Assembly: GCA_034439915.1 (NCBI GenBank) | Contig: JAWXBI010000059.1 | Coordinates: 1-30,248, forward strand | DNA length: 30,248 nucleotides | From: JADJLQ01 sp034439915 | GTDB lineage: Bacteria > Bacteroidota > Bacteroidia > Chitinophagales > Saprospiraceae | Direction of reading: 5' to 3' | Shown: piece by piece, positions 15,068 to 24,283 of the stretch | How positions within the stretch are numbered: the stretch's first letter is position 1 | Layout: each line of letters opens with the position of its first letter | Program-made: the position numbers and the translations under genes | The notes under the pieces: model-generated | What the model was told of the DNA's origin: nothing | Seen by the model: the letters and a program-made list of their open reading frames with translations, nothing else | Databases searched by the model: none

Positions 15068-15109
15068 TTTCGTACCGCGAAGGTTTAGTTTACCTTTACC
15101 GAAACCTTC
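15068..15109 (+). promoter_or_regulatory. Promoter-like site embedded in an inverted repeat
   Basis: TTTC (15068-15071), 19 bases, then TACCTTTA (15091-15098) approximates TTTG-N19-TAnnTTTG with one mismatch in each element. GAAGGTTT (15079-15086) and AAACCTTC (15102-15109) form a perfect 8-bp dyad that encloses the -7-like element, as an operator would. Confidence 0.35.
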
Positions 15110-15120
15110 AAAGAAATTTT

Positions 15121-17229
15121 ATGTCCGCACGTTACAGGAATTGGGGAATGACCATGTTGATCAGTCTGTGTTTTATTTCAATCCTGACAGCCCGGTTGCG
15201 CCTGCCCGCCCTGTTTTCAGACCATATGGTCCTGCAACAAAACCAGAATGTGGTTTTCTGGGGCTGGTCTGACCCGAATGCTACCATTACGATTTCCTGC
15301 AGCTGGGAAACTGAAGTCCATCGGGTCAACGCTGACAACAAAGCCCATTGGAAGACCCTGGTGAAAACACCGGCTGCGGGTGGACCTTTTACCATATCCA
15401 TCTCGGAACGAAATACGATCATCTTGCACCACGTCATGGTCGGTGAAGTCTGGCTTTGCAGCGGACAATCCAATATGGAATGGACTCCCTCAGCCGGAAT
15501 AGACAACAAGGCGGAAGAGATTGAAAATAGCAACAATCCGCTGATCCACCACATCCGGATCCCCAAAGGGTCCTCCGATTACCCCCAGGAAAATGTGGAT
15601 GCATCCTGGGAAGTATGCAGCCCGGAAAGCATGCCCCATTTTAGCGCAGTGGCCTATTTTTTTGCTAAAGAACTCACGGAACGATTAAAAATACCGGTTG
15701 GTATAATACACAGCAGTTGGGGTGGGTCTGCTGCAGAAGCGTGGACCCCAAAAAACCGGATTGATGCGGATCCTGAATTTTCAAAATGGAAAGAAGTATT
15801 TCCGGAGAATTATCAATGGCCCTATTTACCGGGGACTACTTATAATGCGATGATCTACCCTTTGACTCCTTACCGTATTGGCGGAGTGCTCTGGTACCAG
15901 GGGGAATCCAATACCAGTAATGCCCTGGTTTATCGCAGGTTGTTTCCAGCGATGATTTCCAGTTGGCGGGAAGCCTGGGGTTATGAGTTTCCTTTTTATT
16001 TTGTCCAGATTGCACCTTATAATTATGGACGTCCACTGCAAGGTTCCCTGGTCCAGGAAGCCCAGCTCAAAACCCTGGATACCCTCAACAATACGGGGAT
16101 GGTAGTGACCACCGATATCGGCAATATCCAGGATATCCACCCTAAAAACAAACAAGAGGTGGGCAAACGACTGGCCCTCTGGGCATTGGGTAAAAACTTC
16201 AATCAATCCCTGACTTACAGTGGCCCTCTATACAAATCAATGACCATTGAAAACAATAAAGTCATCATCACGTTTAACCATACCGGCGAAGGTTTAATCA
16301 TCAAAGGGGATAAACCAGAACTGTATAAAATAGCAGGGGAAAACAGGCAATTTGTAGAAGCCCAGGTCGAAATCGACAGGGATAAGCTGATCTTTTCGCA
16401 TGAAAATGTACCCGAGCCGATTGCAGCCCGTTATGCATTTTCCAATGTATCCGAAGGCAATCTGTTTAATACAGAAGGTCTGCCTGCCTCTCCTTTCCGA
16501 ACGGATGACTGGCCGATTGTGTACAGCAATGTAATGATCAAATCCGTTTACGATCCAGCCAGTCAGGGATTCCTGGTTACGATGGAAGGCGAAAACACAG
16601 ACCAGATCGTGTATAATCTTGATGGCAGTGAACCGGGAATGCAATCCAATAAATACACGGGGCCATTTCTGGTAAAACAAAAAACACAGATCACTGCAAA
16701 AGCCATTACCCAACAGTTGCTTTCGGAAAATACTGCCGCTAAAGAAGTATTGATGCACAAGGCAACCTACCGTCCCATTAGTTACCTGAGTTCCTATAGC
16801 ACCAAATACGGAGGTTCCGGAAACTATACGCTGATCAACGGACAGCGCGGAAATGTCAATGCGGTCAATGATAAAGAATGGCTGGGCTGGGAAGGCAATG
16901 ATATGGAAGTGGTATTGGATCTGGGGGAGAATACCCGGACGAGGAAGATTGAACTCAGTTTTTTGCAAAACCAAAATGCCTGGGTATTTTTACCCAAATC
17001 CGTGGAAATCTCTGTGTCCTCTAACGGTAAACAATACAATGAAGTATTTAATCACGAAGAACCTTTAAAAAACGATCGGGTTAATTTAGACAGGATCCTC
17101 ACGGCACATCTGAATCAAAACGTACGGTATGTTAGAGTAGTGGCTCGCAATCAGGGGATTTGTCCACCCTGGCACCCGGGTGCAGGAAGTAAATCCTGGT
17201 TGTTTGCCGATGAGATCATAGTGGAATAA
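15121..17229 (+). CDS. Sialate O-acetylesterase with chitobiase-type and F5/8-type C-terminal domains
   Basis: 702 residues, exported (hydrophobic signal to about residue 25). The SGNH-fold esterase domain (about 30-500) shows nucleophile Ser117 in GQSNM, GGVLWYQGESN (255-264) and catalytic His340 in DIHP. It removes acetyl groups from sialic acids or other acetylated glycans. Residues about 520-575 fit a chitobiase/hexosaminidase C-terminal domain (YNLDGSEPG, YTGPF). Residues about 585-702 fit an F5/8 type C (CBM32-like) carbohydrate-binding domain (WLGWEGNDMEVVLDLGE, FLPKSVEISVSSNGKQY). It is longer than a plain esterase because of these two domains. It probably works at the surface or in the periplasm in glycan breakdown. 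A promoter-like site with a dyad lies upstream. Confidence 0.93.
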   Translation: MSARYRNWGMTMLISLCFISILTARLRLPALFSDHMVLQQNQNVVFWGWSDPNATITISCSWETEVHRVNADNKAHWKTLVKTPAAGGPFTISISERNTIILHHVMVGEVWLCSGQSNMEWTPSAGIDNKAEEIENSNNPLIHHIRIPKGSSDYPQENVDASWEVCSPESMPHFSAVAYFFAKELTERLKIPVGIIHSSWGGSAAEAWTPKNRIDADPEFSKWKEVFPENYQWPYLPGTTYNAMIYPLTPYRIGGVLWYQGESNTSNALVYRRLFPAMISSWREAWGYEFPFYFVQIAPYNYGRPLQGSLVQEAQLKTLDTLNNTGMVVTTDIGNIQDIHPKNKQEVGKRLALWALGKNFNQSLTYSGPLYKSMTIENNKVIITFNHTGEGLIIKGDKPELYKIAGENRQFVEAQVEIDRDKLIFSHENVPEPIAARYAFSNVSEGNLFNTEGLPASPFRTDDWPIVYSNVMIKSVYDPASQGFLVTMEGENTDQIVYNLDGSEPGMQSNKYTGPFLVKQKTQITAKAITQQLLSENTAAKEVLMHKATYRPISYLSSYSTKYGGSGNYTLINGQRGNVNAVNDKEWLGWEGNDMEVVLDLGENTRTRKIELSFLQNQNAWVFLPKSVEISVSSNGKQYNEVFNHEEPLKNDRVNLDRILTAHLNQNVRYVRVVARNQGICPPWHPGAGSKSWLFADEIIVE

Positions 17230-17261
17230 GGTTGAGGTTGAGGTTGAGGATGAGGTTGAGG
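17230..17261 (+). repeat. GTTGAG hexanucleotide repeat
   Basis: Five tandem hexamers of the type (G/A)TTGAG or GATGAG follow directly after the esterase stop codon and fill most of the 46 bp before the DinB stop. Low-complexity slippage repeat. Confidence 0.7.
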
Positions 17262-17275
17262 CATGCTGGTTAAAC

Positions 17276-17734
17276 TCATCTGACCCCGATGGCCAGAGCC
17301 TGTGTGATTTGATCCAGATGATGCTTGCTGTGCCAGGCCACTTTGTCGATTTCTTCTTTAAGGGTCCGATCGCCGGTCTCACTATGTAAAAATGGATTGG
17401 AGCCCAGTTGCTCATAATACAACCGGGTAAAATGGATAATGGCAGTCCTCACCGCGGAAAATATATTTTTATTTATTTCCAAAGGAAGGGAATGATACTC
17501 CAGATCACGGCACCAGCTATCCTGATCAAACGCCCAGACCATGGGTTTGGGTTGTTCCGCTATAGCCCTGCGTATCCTTTCATACAACACCGTTTCCGCA
17601 TCGGCGATATGATGTAATAATTGGCGAATAGTCCACTTTCCTTCTGCATAGGTCAAATCATATAAGTCAGGAGACAACTCAAAATACTCGAGGGCCTGCG
17701 CTTTGGTAGTTTCGAGTTGTTCTAGGATATCCAT
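17276..17734 (-). CDS. DinB-like metal-binding family protein
   Basis: 152 residues, four-helix bundle of the DinB/DUF664 superfamily, cytoplasmic. The helical pattern is KWTIRQLLHHIADAETVL (His at about 41-42) and DKVAWHSKHHLDQITQAL near the C-terminus (His at about 136-140). These His residues are the expected metal ligands. Members include thiol-dependent transferases and proteins of unknown function, so no substrate is proposed. It starts one base after the TAA of the sugar isomerase, hence co-transcribed and probably translationally coupled. Confidence 0.88.
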   Translation of the reverse strand: MDILEQLETTKAQALEYFELSPDLYDLTYAEGKWTIRQLLHHIADAETVLYERIRRAIAEQPKPMVWAFDQDSWCRDLEYHSLPLEINKNIFSAVRTAIIHFTRLYYEQLGSNPFLHSETGDRTLKEEIDKVAWHSKHHLDQITQALAIGVR

Positions 17735-17735
17735 C

Positions 17736-18644
17736 TTATTTCAATGCGCTCATGACCTTCTCCAATAATACGGCAATTTTGGGTTTAGGGTCACCGGGCC
17801 CTAAGGTTTCTATAGGAAGATAGCCCTGATACACAGAATTTTTGATGATGGTAAATAACCGCGGTAAATCCGTCTCTACTTCTTTGCCCTGGACAAATAT
17901 TTTTTCTTTGATCTGCCAGTTGACAGCATAAGGAATCGTTTTTTCAATGGCCTGGTAGGGGTCTTCTTGCCGGTAGCTGCCAGTGTCCAGGATCAAACCA
18001 AACCAGGGAGAGGAGATGGTCTTCATAAATTCAATGACATGATCGGAGGTCAGGATAAAATCATTGTGGTTTTGTAAGCCAATGATGACACCATGTTTTT
18101 TACCGTGTTCGACACAGCGGTTGATTTCAGGTATCATCCACTCCATGACCTGGGCACGGGTATATCCGGCTTGTTTTTCCTGTCCGCCGAAGATGCGGAG
18201 TACCGGTGCCCCTAGCCTGGCAGCTACTTCTATCCAGGACAACACCCGTTGTACCTCTGCTTCACGTTTTATTTTATCCGGCAGAGTAAAATCATTCCTC
18301 ACCCCGGTTCCCGTGATTTCAATGTTAAGTGCATGAGCTTTGCGTTTGATGCCAAACAGATAATCATCGGCTGGTACCTGGGGATATCCTTTAAAATAAT
18401 ATCCGGTAATGTCTACTCCGTCAAAACCAAGATCCGCACAATACGTCAGCAAATCCATGATATCCATGCTCCCTGCCATCAGAGGCGCATTAAATGAAAA
18501 TGCATTGAGGCTGGTTTTGAGACGTTGTTTCGTGGTTCCACCAAAAGGGATTTCTGCCTTTAGCTTTTGAACAGGTATACCGGAAGCCACCAGTGGAAGA
18601 GCCAGCATATTTTTGATCGTTTTTCTTCGGGTCAATTTCATCAT
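17736..18644 (-). CDS. Exported sugar phosphate isomerase/epimerase family protein (TIM barrel)
   Basis: 302 residues. The start (ATG pair at 18644/18641) is followed by a twin-arginine-type signal: KLTRRKTIKNMLALPLVASG. The rest is an AP-endonuclease-2-like TIM barrel. Motifs include DLLTYCADLGFDGVDITGYY, VLRIFGGQE, IGLQNHNDF (metal-binding region) and FGLILDTGSYRQEDPYQAI, and the C-terminal LPIETLGPGDP. Such xylose-isomerase-like proteins act on sugars or inositols; in this phylum exported members are common in glycan-degrading clusters. The Tat-type signal suggests it is exported folded with its metal. It is the upstream gene of a two-gene operon with DinB. Confidence 0.88.
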   Translation of the reverse strand: MMKLTRRKTIKNMLALPLVASGIPVQKLKAEIPFGGTTKQRLKTSLNAFSFNAPLMAGSMDIMDLLTYCADLGFDGVDITGYYFKGYPQVPADDYLFGIKRKAHALNIEITGTGVRNDFTLPDKIKREAEVQRVLSWIEVAARLGAPVLRIFGGQEKQAGYTRAQVMEWMIPEINRCVEHGKKHGVIIGLQNHNDFILTSDHVIEFMKTISSPWFGLILDTGSYRQEDPYQAIEKTIPYAVNWQIKEKIFVQGKEVETDLPRLFTIIKNSVYQGYLPIETLGPGDPKPKIAVLLEKVMSALK

Positions 18645-18811
18645 ATTAATTTTTCTGATACTAATGTTGTGATTATACTTCAAAACCAGAAGGGTACCCG
18701 ATAGTTAATTAGGTATAAGGCTTACTATTGGATAGAATTGTTTTATAAAATCAAAAATTATCGAGTGTCCTGAAATATATAGTCCAACCCACCAGGGACC
18801 TGGATCAGGAA

Positions 18812-19588
18812 TTAACCGTACACCTCTATATGGATCTGGGTAAGGAATCCCTCGAGAATCTCATTGAATAAATGGGGATGTTCCATCATCGGGGCATGGC
18901 CACAACGATCCAGTAAAACTAATTTTGAATTGGGAATCAGTTCATGAAATCGTTCCCCCACAAACGCCGGGGTAATCGAATCTTCTTTACCCCAGACCAG
19001 CAGCGTTGGGGCTTGAATAGTTGCCGCCAATTGCTCTACATTGTTGCGCATAGCGCTTTTAGCAGTCAATACAATGCGCAGTCCCTTCATACGATCGTTG
19101 ACAATATTAAACACTTCATCCACCAGTTCTTTATCGGCCATGGCGGGATCGTAAAATGTAAGCTCAGTTTTGTTTTTTATAAATTCATAATCACCCCGTT
19201 TTGGGAAAGTAGTCCCCATGGCGGATTCAAATAAACCCGAACTACCGGTCAGCGTCAGTGATCTGATTTCGTTGGGATATTTTAGGGTATACAATATAGC
19301 CAAATGTCCCCCCAGCGAATTGCCCAGGAGGTCCAGCGAAAAAATTTGTTTATAGTCTACAAATGCTTTGATGTGTTTTACCAGTCCTTCGAGGGACACT
19401 TCGGTAATAGGAAGTTCGAATATGGGTAAGATCGGAACCACCACATTGAGTTTGCCTTCAAAATGAGATAATATCCCTTTGAAGTTGCTCAGTGCACCAA
19501 ACAGACCATGCAATAAAAGCAGCACCGGTTTACCGGGGCTGGTCTCAATGTATTTAAATCCATGATCTTCGGTCACTCTATAATCCAT
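18812..19588 (-). CDS. Alpha/beta hydrolase
   Basis: 258 residues, cytoplasmic, full-length for the family. Oxyanion-hole HG at 27-28, nucleophile Ser91 in GNSLGGH, acid Asp203 in VWGKEDSITP, catalytic His231 in CGHAPMMEHP. The pattern is that of the meta-cleavage-product hydrolase/haloperoxidase-like branch; the cap segment around 120-180 is short and polar. The substrate is not clear from the sequence. It stands alone, with about 170 bp to the sugar isomerase gene downstream. Confidence 0.9.
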   Translation of the reverse strand: MDYRVTEDHGFKYIETSPGKPVLLLLHGLFGALSNFKGILSHFEGKLNVVVPILPIFELPITEVSLEGLVKHIKAFVDYKQIFSLDLLGNSLGGHLAILYTLKYPNEIRSLTLTGSSGLFESAMGTTFPKRGDYEFIKNKTELTFYDPAMADKELVDEVFNIVNDRMKGLRIVLTAKSAMRNNVEQLAATIQAPTLLVWGKEDSITPAFVGERFHELIPNSKLVLLDRCGHAPMMEHPHLFNEILEGFLTQIHIEVYG

Positions 19589-19840
19589 GACGATTTTTAT
19601 TCAAACTGCTGGTGTTGCTACCCTGTTATAAAACGACGAAGATAATTAAATGAACATGCCCTTCAAAATTTTATTGCATTTGTAACTTTTACCATTGGGC
19701 TCCGATTCTTACTATATACACCCAGGTTAATCATAGCCCGGGAGAATGTTTTATATCCATTGCCGCTTTAATAAGCTTTGCTTCCTATTTTAGCTTCAAG
19801 TTTAACGGGTTGAATTGAACAAGGGGCTTATCTTCAAACC

Positions 19841-21421
19841 ATGAATAAATTCACCTCATTTTGGTTTTCACACGGGTATAGTTTATTGTTTATTTTGTTG
19901 AGTTTAAGTCCTATCCAGGCCCAGAAAAATCAAACCTATGTCCAACCCGTATTTGCCGATCCAGAGAGGGTTCAGCGGATTGAGCGTATGCTCCCTGCGA
20001 TAGATAGTTTATTTAAGTCCTATGCCGATGCGAGGCAATTCCCTTCACTCAGTTATGGTATAATAGTAGATGGCCGGCTATTGTCTTCGGGAAGTTCAGG
20101 TTTTATTCAGACCACGGCCCAAATTAAAGCAAGCTCCTCGTCGATGTACCGCATAGCTTCCATGAGTAAAAGCATTACCGCCTTGTGTATCCTGCAACTG
20201 AGGGATGCAGGCCAACTCCGGTTGGATGACCCGGCCAGGATATATATCCCTGGTCTAAAAACCAATAAATTATTAACAAAGGATGCCCCGGAGATCACCA
20301 TACGGCATTTATTGACCCATGCTGCTGGTTTTCCGGAAGATAATCCCTGGGGTGACCGTCAATTGGACGATAGCAAAGATGATTTGACAGGGCTTATCCA
20401 GCAAGGTACCTGGTTTTCCAATGTGCCGGGAGTGACCTATGAATACAGCAACCTGGGCTTTGCCCTGCTGGGTCAAATCGTTGAAAAAGTCTCTGGACAA
20501 ACCCTGGAGGCCTACACTAAAGAAAAAATATTCAAACCGCTCGGCATGACCCATACTCAATGGGAATACTCCAAAGTTCAACCCGCCCAACTGGCCAAAG
20601 GTTATCGGATGATGGATAAAACCTGGGTGGAGGAACCCCTTTTGCATCACGGGACTTATGGAGCAATGGGTGGCTTGATTACCTCCATCGAGGATTTTTA
20701 CCAGTATGTATCTCTCCATATGTCTGCCTGGCCTCCGCGCGATGAAACAGAGAGCCCGGTATTAAAAAGAAGCAGCCTTCGCGAAATGCATATGCCCGCC
20801 AATTTCAGTGGATTTGATCCGGGGTATAAATATCCATCGGGTCGTGCTTGTGGGGTGGTGGCGGCCTATGTATACGGATTAAACTGGCTGAGGGATTGTG
20901 AAAATCGTATTTATATTGGCCATAGCGGAGGATTACCGGGTTTTGGAAGTCAATGGCGTTTTTTGCCCGAATATGGAATAGGGGTGATTGCTTTTGCCAA
21001 TCTCACCTATGCTGGCTTAGGTAATATCAACCTACAGGTATTGGATACCTTGATTCGAAGGGCTAAACTAACCTCCAGGGTTTTGCCGCCATCAGCTATA
21101 TTAGATACCCGTAAAAATCAATTGATATCTTTATTGCCGGACTGGAATGAAACAATGCTAAAACCTTTAACTACCGCAACAGATCAGATATTTGCTGAAA
21201 ATTTTTTTCCGGATTATCCTCTGGAAACAATGCGCAATAACCATCAGGCATTATTTAAATCCATGGGCAAACTCCTTGCTATTCAAGAATGGAATCCAGA
21301 AAATCAATTGCGCGGAAGTTTTATCCTGCGCGGGGAAAAAACAAAACTCCGTGTATTCTTCACCTTAAGTCCTGAAAACCCGCCGCTGATCCAGGAGTTA
21401 TCTATAAATGAAATTAAATAA
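19841..21421 (+). CDS. Exported class C beta-lactamase-like serine hydrolase
   Basis: 526 residues with a Sec signal (cleavage near IQAQ, residue 28). The serine-hydrolase core has the SxxK motif S107-M-S-K110, the Tyr-Ser-Asn at 202-204 and HSG at 361-363, in the correct order and spacing for the class C/PBP-like family (esterases, D-aminopeptidases, lactamases). About 100 residues after the core (about 400-526) form an extra C-terminal domain. Likely periplasmic. It overlaps the following cyanophycinase-like gene by 14 bases, so both are probably one operon and may act on linked peptide substrates. Confidence 0.92.
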   Translation: MNKFTSFWFSHGYSLLFILLSLSPIQAQKNQTYVQPVFADPERVQRIERMLPAIDSLFKSYADARQFPSLSYGIIVDGRLLSSGSSGFIQTTAQIKASSSSMYRIASMSKSITALCILQLRDAGQLRLDDPARIYIPGLKTNKLLTKDAPEITIRHLLTHAAGFPEDNPWGDRQLDDSKDDLTGLIQQGTWFSNVPGVTYEYSNLGFALLGQIVEKVSGQTLEAYTKEKIFKPLGMTHTQWEYSKVQPAQLAKGYRMMDKTWVEEPLLHHGTYGAMGGLITSIEDFYQYVSLHMSAWPPRDETESPVLKRSSLREMHMPANFSGFDPGYKYPSGRACGVVAAYVYGLNWLRDCENRIYIGHSGGLPGFGSQWRFLPEYGIGVIAFANLTYAGLGNINLQVLDTLIRRAKLTSRVLPPSAILDTRKNQLISLLPDWNETMLKPLTTATDQIFAENFFPDYPLETMRNNHQALFKSMGKLLAIQEWNPENQLRGSFILRGEKTKLRVFFTLSPENPPLIQELSINEIK

Positions 21422-22271
21422 CACCATCATGCAATTCAAAACGTTTATGCTCAGTTTAACCGTTTTCAGTTTTTTCGCTAACGGTCTGGCCCAGCACGCC
21501 CCGAAAGGTAATTTATTTATCATAGGCGGAGGTGATCGACCTGCTGCCATGATGAAAAAAATGGTAGAGGCTGCCAGGTTTCGGCCCGGGGACTACATAG
21601 CCATATTGACCATGTCGAGCGCCAACCCGGATACTTCTTTTTTTTACATCAAAGAAGACCTTCATCCTCATTGTTCTAATGCGATCAGCAAACTGCATTT
21701 TACTAAGACCAATGTAAACAATCGCCTGATGCTGGATTCACTTAAAAAAGCCCGGTTGATATTCATTACTGGTGGAGTTCAGAGCCGGTTTATGGATGTA
21801 GTTTTAAATACTCCTGTATTTGAAGCAATTCATCAGGCTTACCAGATGGGTGCTACCATTGCCGGTACCAGTGCAGGAGCTGCAGTAATGAGCAAAGAGA
21901 TGATCACCGGTAGCCAGATCAGAGCGGATACCCTCTACGATGGCAGCTTTGACCGCATAGAAAAAGGTAATGTCGAAATTAAACCAGGACTGGGTTTGAT
22001 GACGAATGCCATCATTGATCAGCATTTTATTGTTCGTTCCCGGTACAATCGTTTGTTGACGATATTGGCTCAATATCCTGAAAAGACAGGTATCGGGATC
22101 GATGAAGCAACAGCTATCCTGGTCAATGGGAATGAAGCAGAAGTCGTCGGAGAAAGCCAGGTCATAGTAGTCCGAAGCCCTCAACATGTAAAAGCCATAA
22201 ACGGAAAAATAGTATCGTTTAAAAACGCCAATCTGGGTATTTATACGGATGGGGAGAAGTTTAAGCTTTGA
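21408..22271 (+). CDS. Exported cyanophycinase-like peptidase (family S51)
   Basis: 287 residues with an N-terminal signal (FMLSLTVFSFFANGLAQ). The S51-type nucleophile is Ser155 in GTSAGAAV. The glycine-rich strand FIIGGGDRP and the TGG at 121-123 are also present, with the conserved DQHFIVRSRYNRL segment at 204-217. S51 peptidases cleave cyanophycin (beta-Asp-Arg dipeptides) or release Asp from isoaspartyl dipeptides. Being exported here, it probably scavenges such polymers or dipeptides from outside. The ATG at 21408 overlaps the preceding gene. A second ATG at 21429 would give a more usual signal peptide start and is an equally good alternative. Confidence 0.9.
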   Translation: MKLNNTIMQFKTFMLSLTVFSFFANGLAQHAPKGNLFIIGGGDRPAAMMKKMVEAARFRPGDYIAILTMSSANPDTSFFYIKEDLHPHCSNAISKLHFTKTNVNNRLMLDSLKKARLIFITGGVQSRFMDVVLNTPVFEAIHQAYQMGATIAGTSAGAAVMSKEMITGSQIRADTLYDGSFDRIEKGNVEIKPGLGLMTNAIIDQHFIVRSRYNRLLTILAQYPEKTGIGIDEATAILVNGNEAEVVGESQVIVVRSPQHVKAINGKIVSFKNANLGIYTDGEKFKL

Positions 22272-22430
22272 GGTAAGAGTAACGAGTAACGAGTAGCGAG
22301 TAGTTGAGAGCAAATGACAAATTCAAATGGAAGTTTTTTAGCGGGCATAAAACATGAGGTGAGAGCTTCGAACTTCGTTGATAGTTTGAATTGACCTTGC
22401 GGCTTTGCGTGTCTCGGCGAGAAAAAATAT
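22272..22430. other. Convergent gap with a short AGTAACG tandem repeat
   Basis: Between the stops of the cyanophycinase and CBM9-like genes. The stretch at 22275-22305 consists of about four degenerate copies of GAGTAACG/GAGTAGCG. No gene or terminator stem is clear. Confidence 0.5.
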
Positions 22431-23189
22431 TTAATCAAATTTCAAGGTCCCAAAACTTTTATAGTCATGAAAATTAGGGCTCGTCGGTTGCCACCACCAA
22501 TGTGCTGTATCCGAATCGTAATCGATGCGGTAAGTATTTATTCTCCAGGTTGTGCCTTTTCGGGGTGGTACATTGGCCAAGGGTCTCAATAAGGCATAGG
22601 GGATAAAAAACTCAGCGGACCAGCCGGTGACGGACTCACCCTGGGTATAAATTTTAGTCGCACGGCGAGTGAGTTTATTGCCACTATAATTCCAGGGGCG
22701 CCATCCCATAAAATTGCCGTTGAGATTCGGTACCAGGATGGCCAGTTCTTTGTTATACGGAGAGAGTTCATATTCAAAATAGATGGGGTGTTTTTCTTCT
22801 GTCCAGAAAAAAATCTCGACGACATCTTCATTGAACAAATCCGTAAAATCTTCTTTTCGGGTAGAAGTTATCTTCTGGTCTTCACACCAAAACAGGCAAT
22901 AAACTCCGGTGGAAGAATACAACAATTTAACTCCAGTGACATTTTTCGATTTGGCGGGATCGCGAAGGCTTAGCCGGGTCCATAGAATTTTTTTCCAGGC
23001 ATCGCCCAGGGTATCTCCGGTAACTTCAAAGTCGACCGTGTGTTTTATGGTCCAAGCTGCTTTTTTGCCTTTAGGAGTTGAAGATTTTTGGGCGGATATT
23101 AAACCAGGCAGGTAAAAGAGGATACCTATGAGCCACCATAAATTGAATCCTCTCCAGGATTCCGGAATTAACATGTTTGATCCCTTCAT
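22431..23189 (-). CDS. Exported CBM9-like carbohydrate-binding protein
   Basis: 252 residues with an N-terminal signal of about 33 residues (WWLIGILFYLPGLISAQ). The mature part is one carbohydrate-binding family 9-like domain. Hallmarks: GDAWKKILWTRLSL near the start, GVKLLYSSTGVYCLFWCEDQK, DVVEIFFWTEEKHPIYFEYELSP in the middle, GWSAEFFIPYALLRPL and TWRINTYRIDY at the end. This resembles the N-terminal domain of xylanase-associated or DUF5916 proteins but stands alone. It is probably a periplasmic or surface sugar binder. It faces away from the PIG-L gene with 43 bp between starts, which would share a promoter region. Confidence 0.88.
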   Translation of the reverse strand: MKGSNMLIPESWRGFNLWWLIGILFYLPGLISAQKSSTPKGKKAAWTIKHTVDFEVTGDTLGDAWKKILWTRLSLRDPAKSKNVTGVKLLYSSTGVYCLFWCEDQKITSTRKEDFTDLFNEDVVEIFFWTEEKHPIYFEYELSPYNKELAILVPNLNGNFMGWRPWNYSGNKLTRRATKIYTQGESVTGWSAEFFIPYALLRPLANVPPRKGTTWRINTYRIDYDSDTAHWWWQPTSPNFHDYKSFGTLKFD

Positions 23190-23232
23190 CTTAAAGACTT
23201 ATTTTTAAGGATACTTTATAAAACTCATTGAT

Positions 23233-24108
23233 ATGCGAAAATTCATGCTCCTATGGTCACTAATATACGTGGTTTCTTTTGCTCTGTCGGGGCAGACTAC
23301 TCCCCTTCGAATCATTATGATAGGGGCCCATCCCGATGATTGCGACCAGGGTGGTGGCGGTACTGCAATTTTATTGTCATCAATGGGACATGCGGTGAAA
23401 TTCGTTTCGGTGACTAATGGGGATGCCGGCCATCAGAGCCAGGGTGGTGGCATTTTGGCTAAAAGAAGATTTGCAGAATCTCAGGAAGCAGGAAAACGAT
23501 TTGGGGTGACCTATGATGTATTGGGCAATCATGATGGTGAGTTGACACCCAATCTCGATGTTCGCCTTCAAATCATTCGCAAGATCCGGGAATGGGACGC
23601 CGATGTTGTGATCGCACCCCGCCCCAACGACTATCACCCGGACCACCGGTATACAGGGGTACTGGTGCAGGATGCTGCATACATGGTGGCGGTTCCTAAT
23701 ATCGCTTCCGATGTCAAACCCTTAAAGAAAAATCCGGTTTTCCTTTATTTCCAGGACCGGTTTCAAAGGCCTAATCCATTTCGTCCTGATATTGCGATTG
23801 ATATTTCAACGATATGGGATAAAAAGGTGTATGCCATGGCAGCTCATGAGTCACAATTTTTTGAATGGTTGCCCTGGATTGGCGGCTATGCGGAGGAAGT
23901 GCCGGTATCTGCTGCAGATCGCCTGACCTGGTTGTCAAAAAATAGGTCAAGAACCCTTACTCCGGAAATTTTAAAATCGTTGGAAAAATGGTACGGTGCT
24001 GATAAATTGCTCCAGGTCAAACAAGCTGAAGTCTTTGAAATCTGTGAATATGGGAGCCAGCCCAATGAAGAAACGATCCGAAAGATTTTTCCAATGTTGA
24101 AAAAATGA
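23233..24108 (+). CDS. PIG-L family deacetylase (LmbE-like), exported
   Basis: 291 residues with a Sec signal (MRKFMLLWSLIYVVSFALSG). The zinc-binding motif AHPDD is at 32-36 and the second metal motif HPDH is at about 136-139, in RPNDYHPDHRYTG. The family is zinc-dependent N-deacetylases of N-acetylglucosamine-type sugars. It could act with the divergent CBM9-like protein on amino-sugar glycans (inference). It is followed by the 24-bp tandem repeat array rather than a visible plain terminator. Confidence 0.93.
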   Translation: MRKFMLLWSLIYVVSFALSGQTTPLRIIMIGAHPDDCDQGGGGTAILLSSMGHAVKFVSVTNGDAGHQSQGGGILAKRRFAESQEAGKRFGVTYDVLGNHDGELTPNLDVRLQIIRKIREWDADVVIAPRPNDYHPDHRYTGVLVQDAAYMVAVPNIASDVKPLKKNPVFLYFQDRFQRPNPFRPDIAIDISTIWDKKVYAMAAHESQFFEWLPWIGGYAEEVPVSAADRLTWLSKNRSRTLTPEILKSLEKWYGADKLLQVKQAEVFEICEYGSQPNEETIRKIFPMLKK

Positions 24109-24111
24109 CTG

Positions 24112-24233
24112 TTATTTCAGGCATCCCCGCCTTTGTTATTTCAGGCATCCCCGCCTTTGTTATTTCAGGCATCCCCGCCTTTGTTATTTCAGGCATCCCC
24201 GCCTTTGTTATTTCAGGCGTCCACGCCTGAAAT
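24112..24233. repeat. Five-copy 24-bp repeat ending in a perfect hairpin
   Basis: Four exact copies of TTATTTCAGGCATCCCCGCC(TTTG) start at 24112, 24136, 24160 and 24184. A fifth variant copy (24208) closes as the perfect palindrome ATTTCAGGCGT-CC-ACGCCTGAAAT (24210-24233). Copies 1-4 lack the second arm, so a palindromic element has been truncated and then multiplied. Related copies are at 25222 and 25276. Confidence 0.9.
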
Positions 24234-24238
24234 TAAAA

Positions 24239-24267
24239 AGCGGGATGACTTATGCAGTCACCCCGCT
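24239..24267 (-). terminator. Terminator of the glycine-zipper stress protein gene
   Basis: AGCGGGATGAC (24239-24249) pairs with GTCACCCCGCT (24257-24267), one mismatch, loop TTATGCA. On the minus strand the stem is followed by CTTTTTAATTT (24240-24230), a U-rich tract. It lies 17 bp beyond the stop at 24284. Confidence 0.7.
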
Positions 24268-24283
24268 CACGTTTAATTAAATC

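Noticed and set aside
24112..24233. CRISPR array
   Set aside because: The copies are directly adjacent 24-bp units with no unique spacers, and no cas gene is near.
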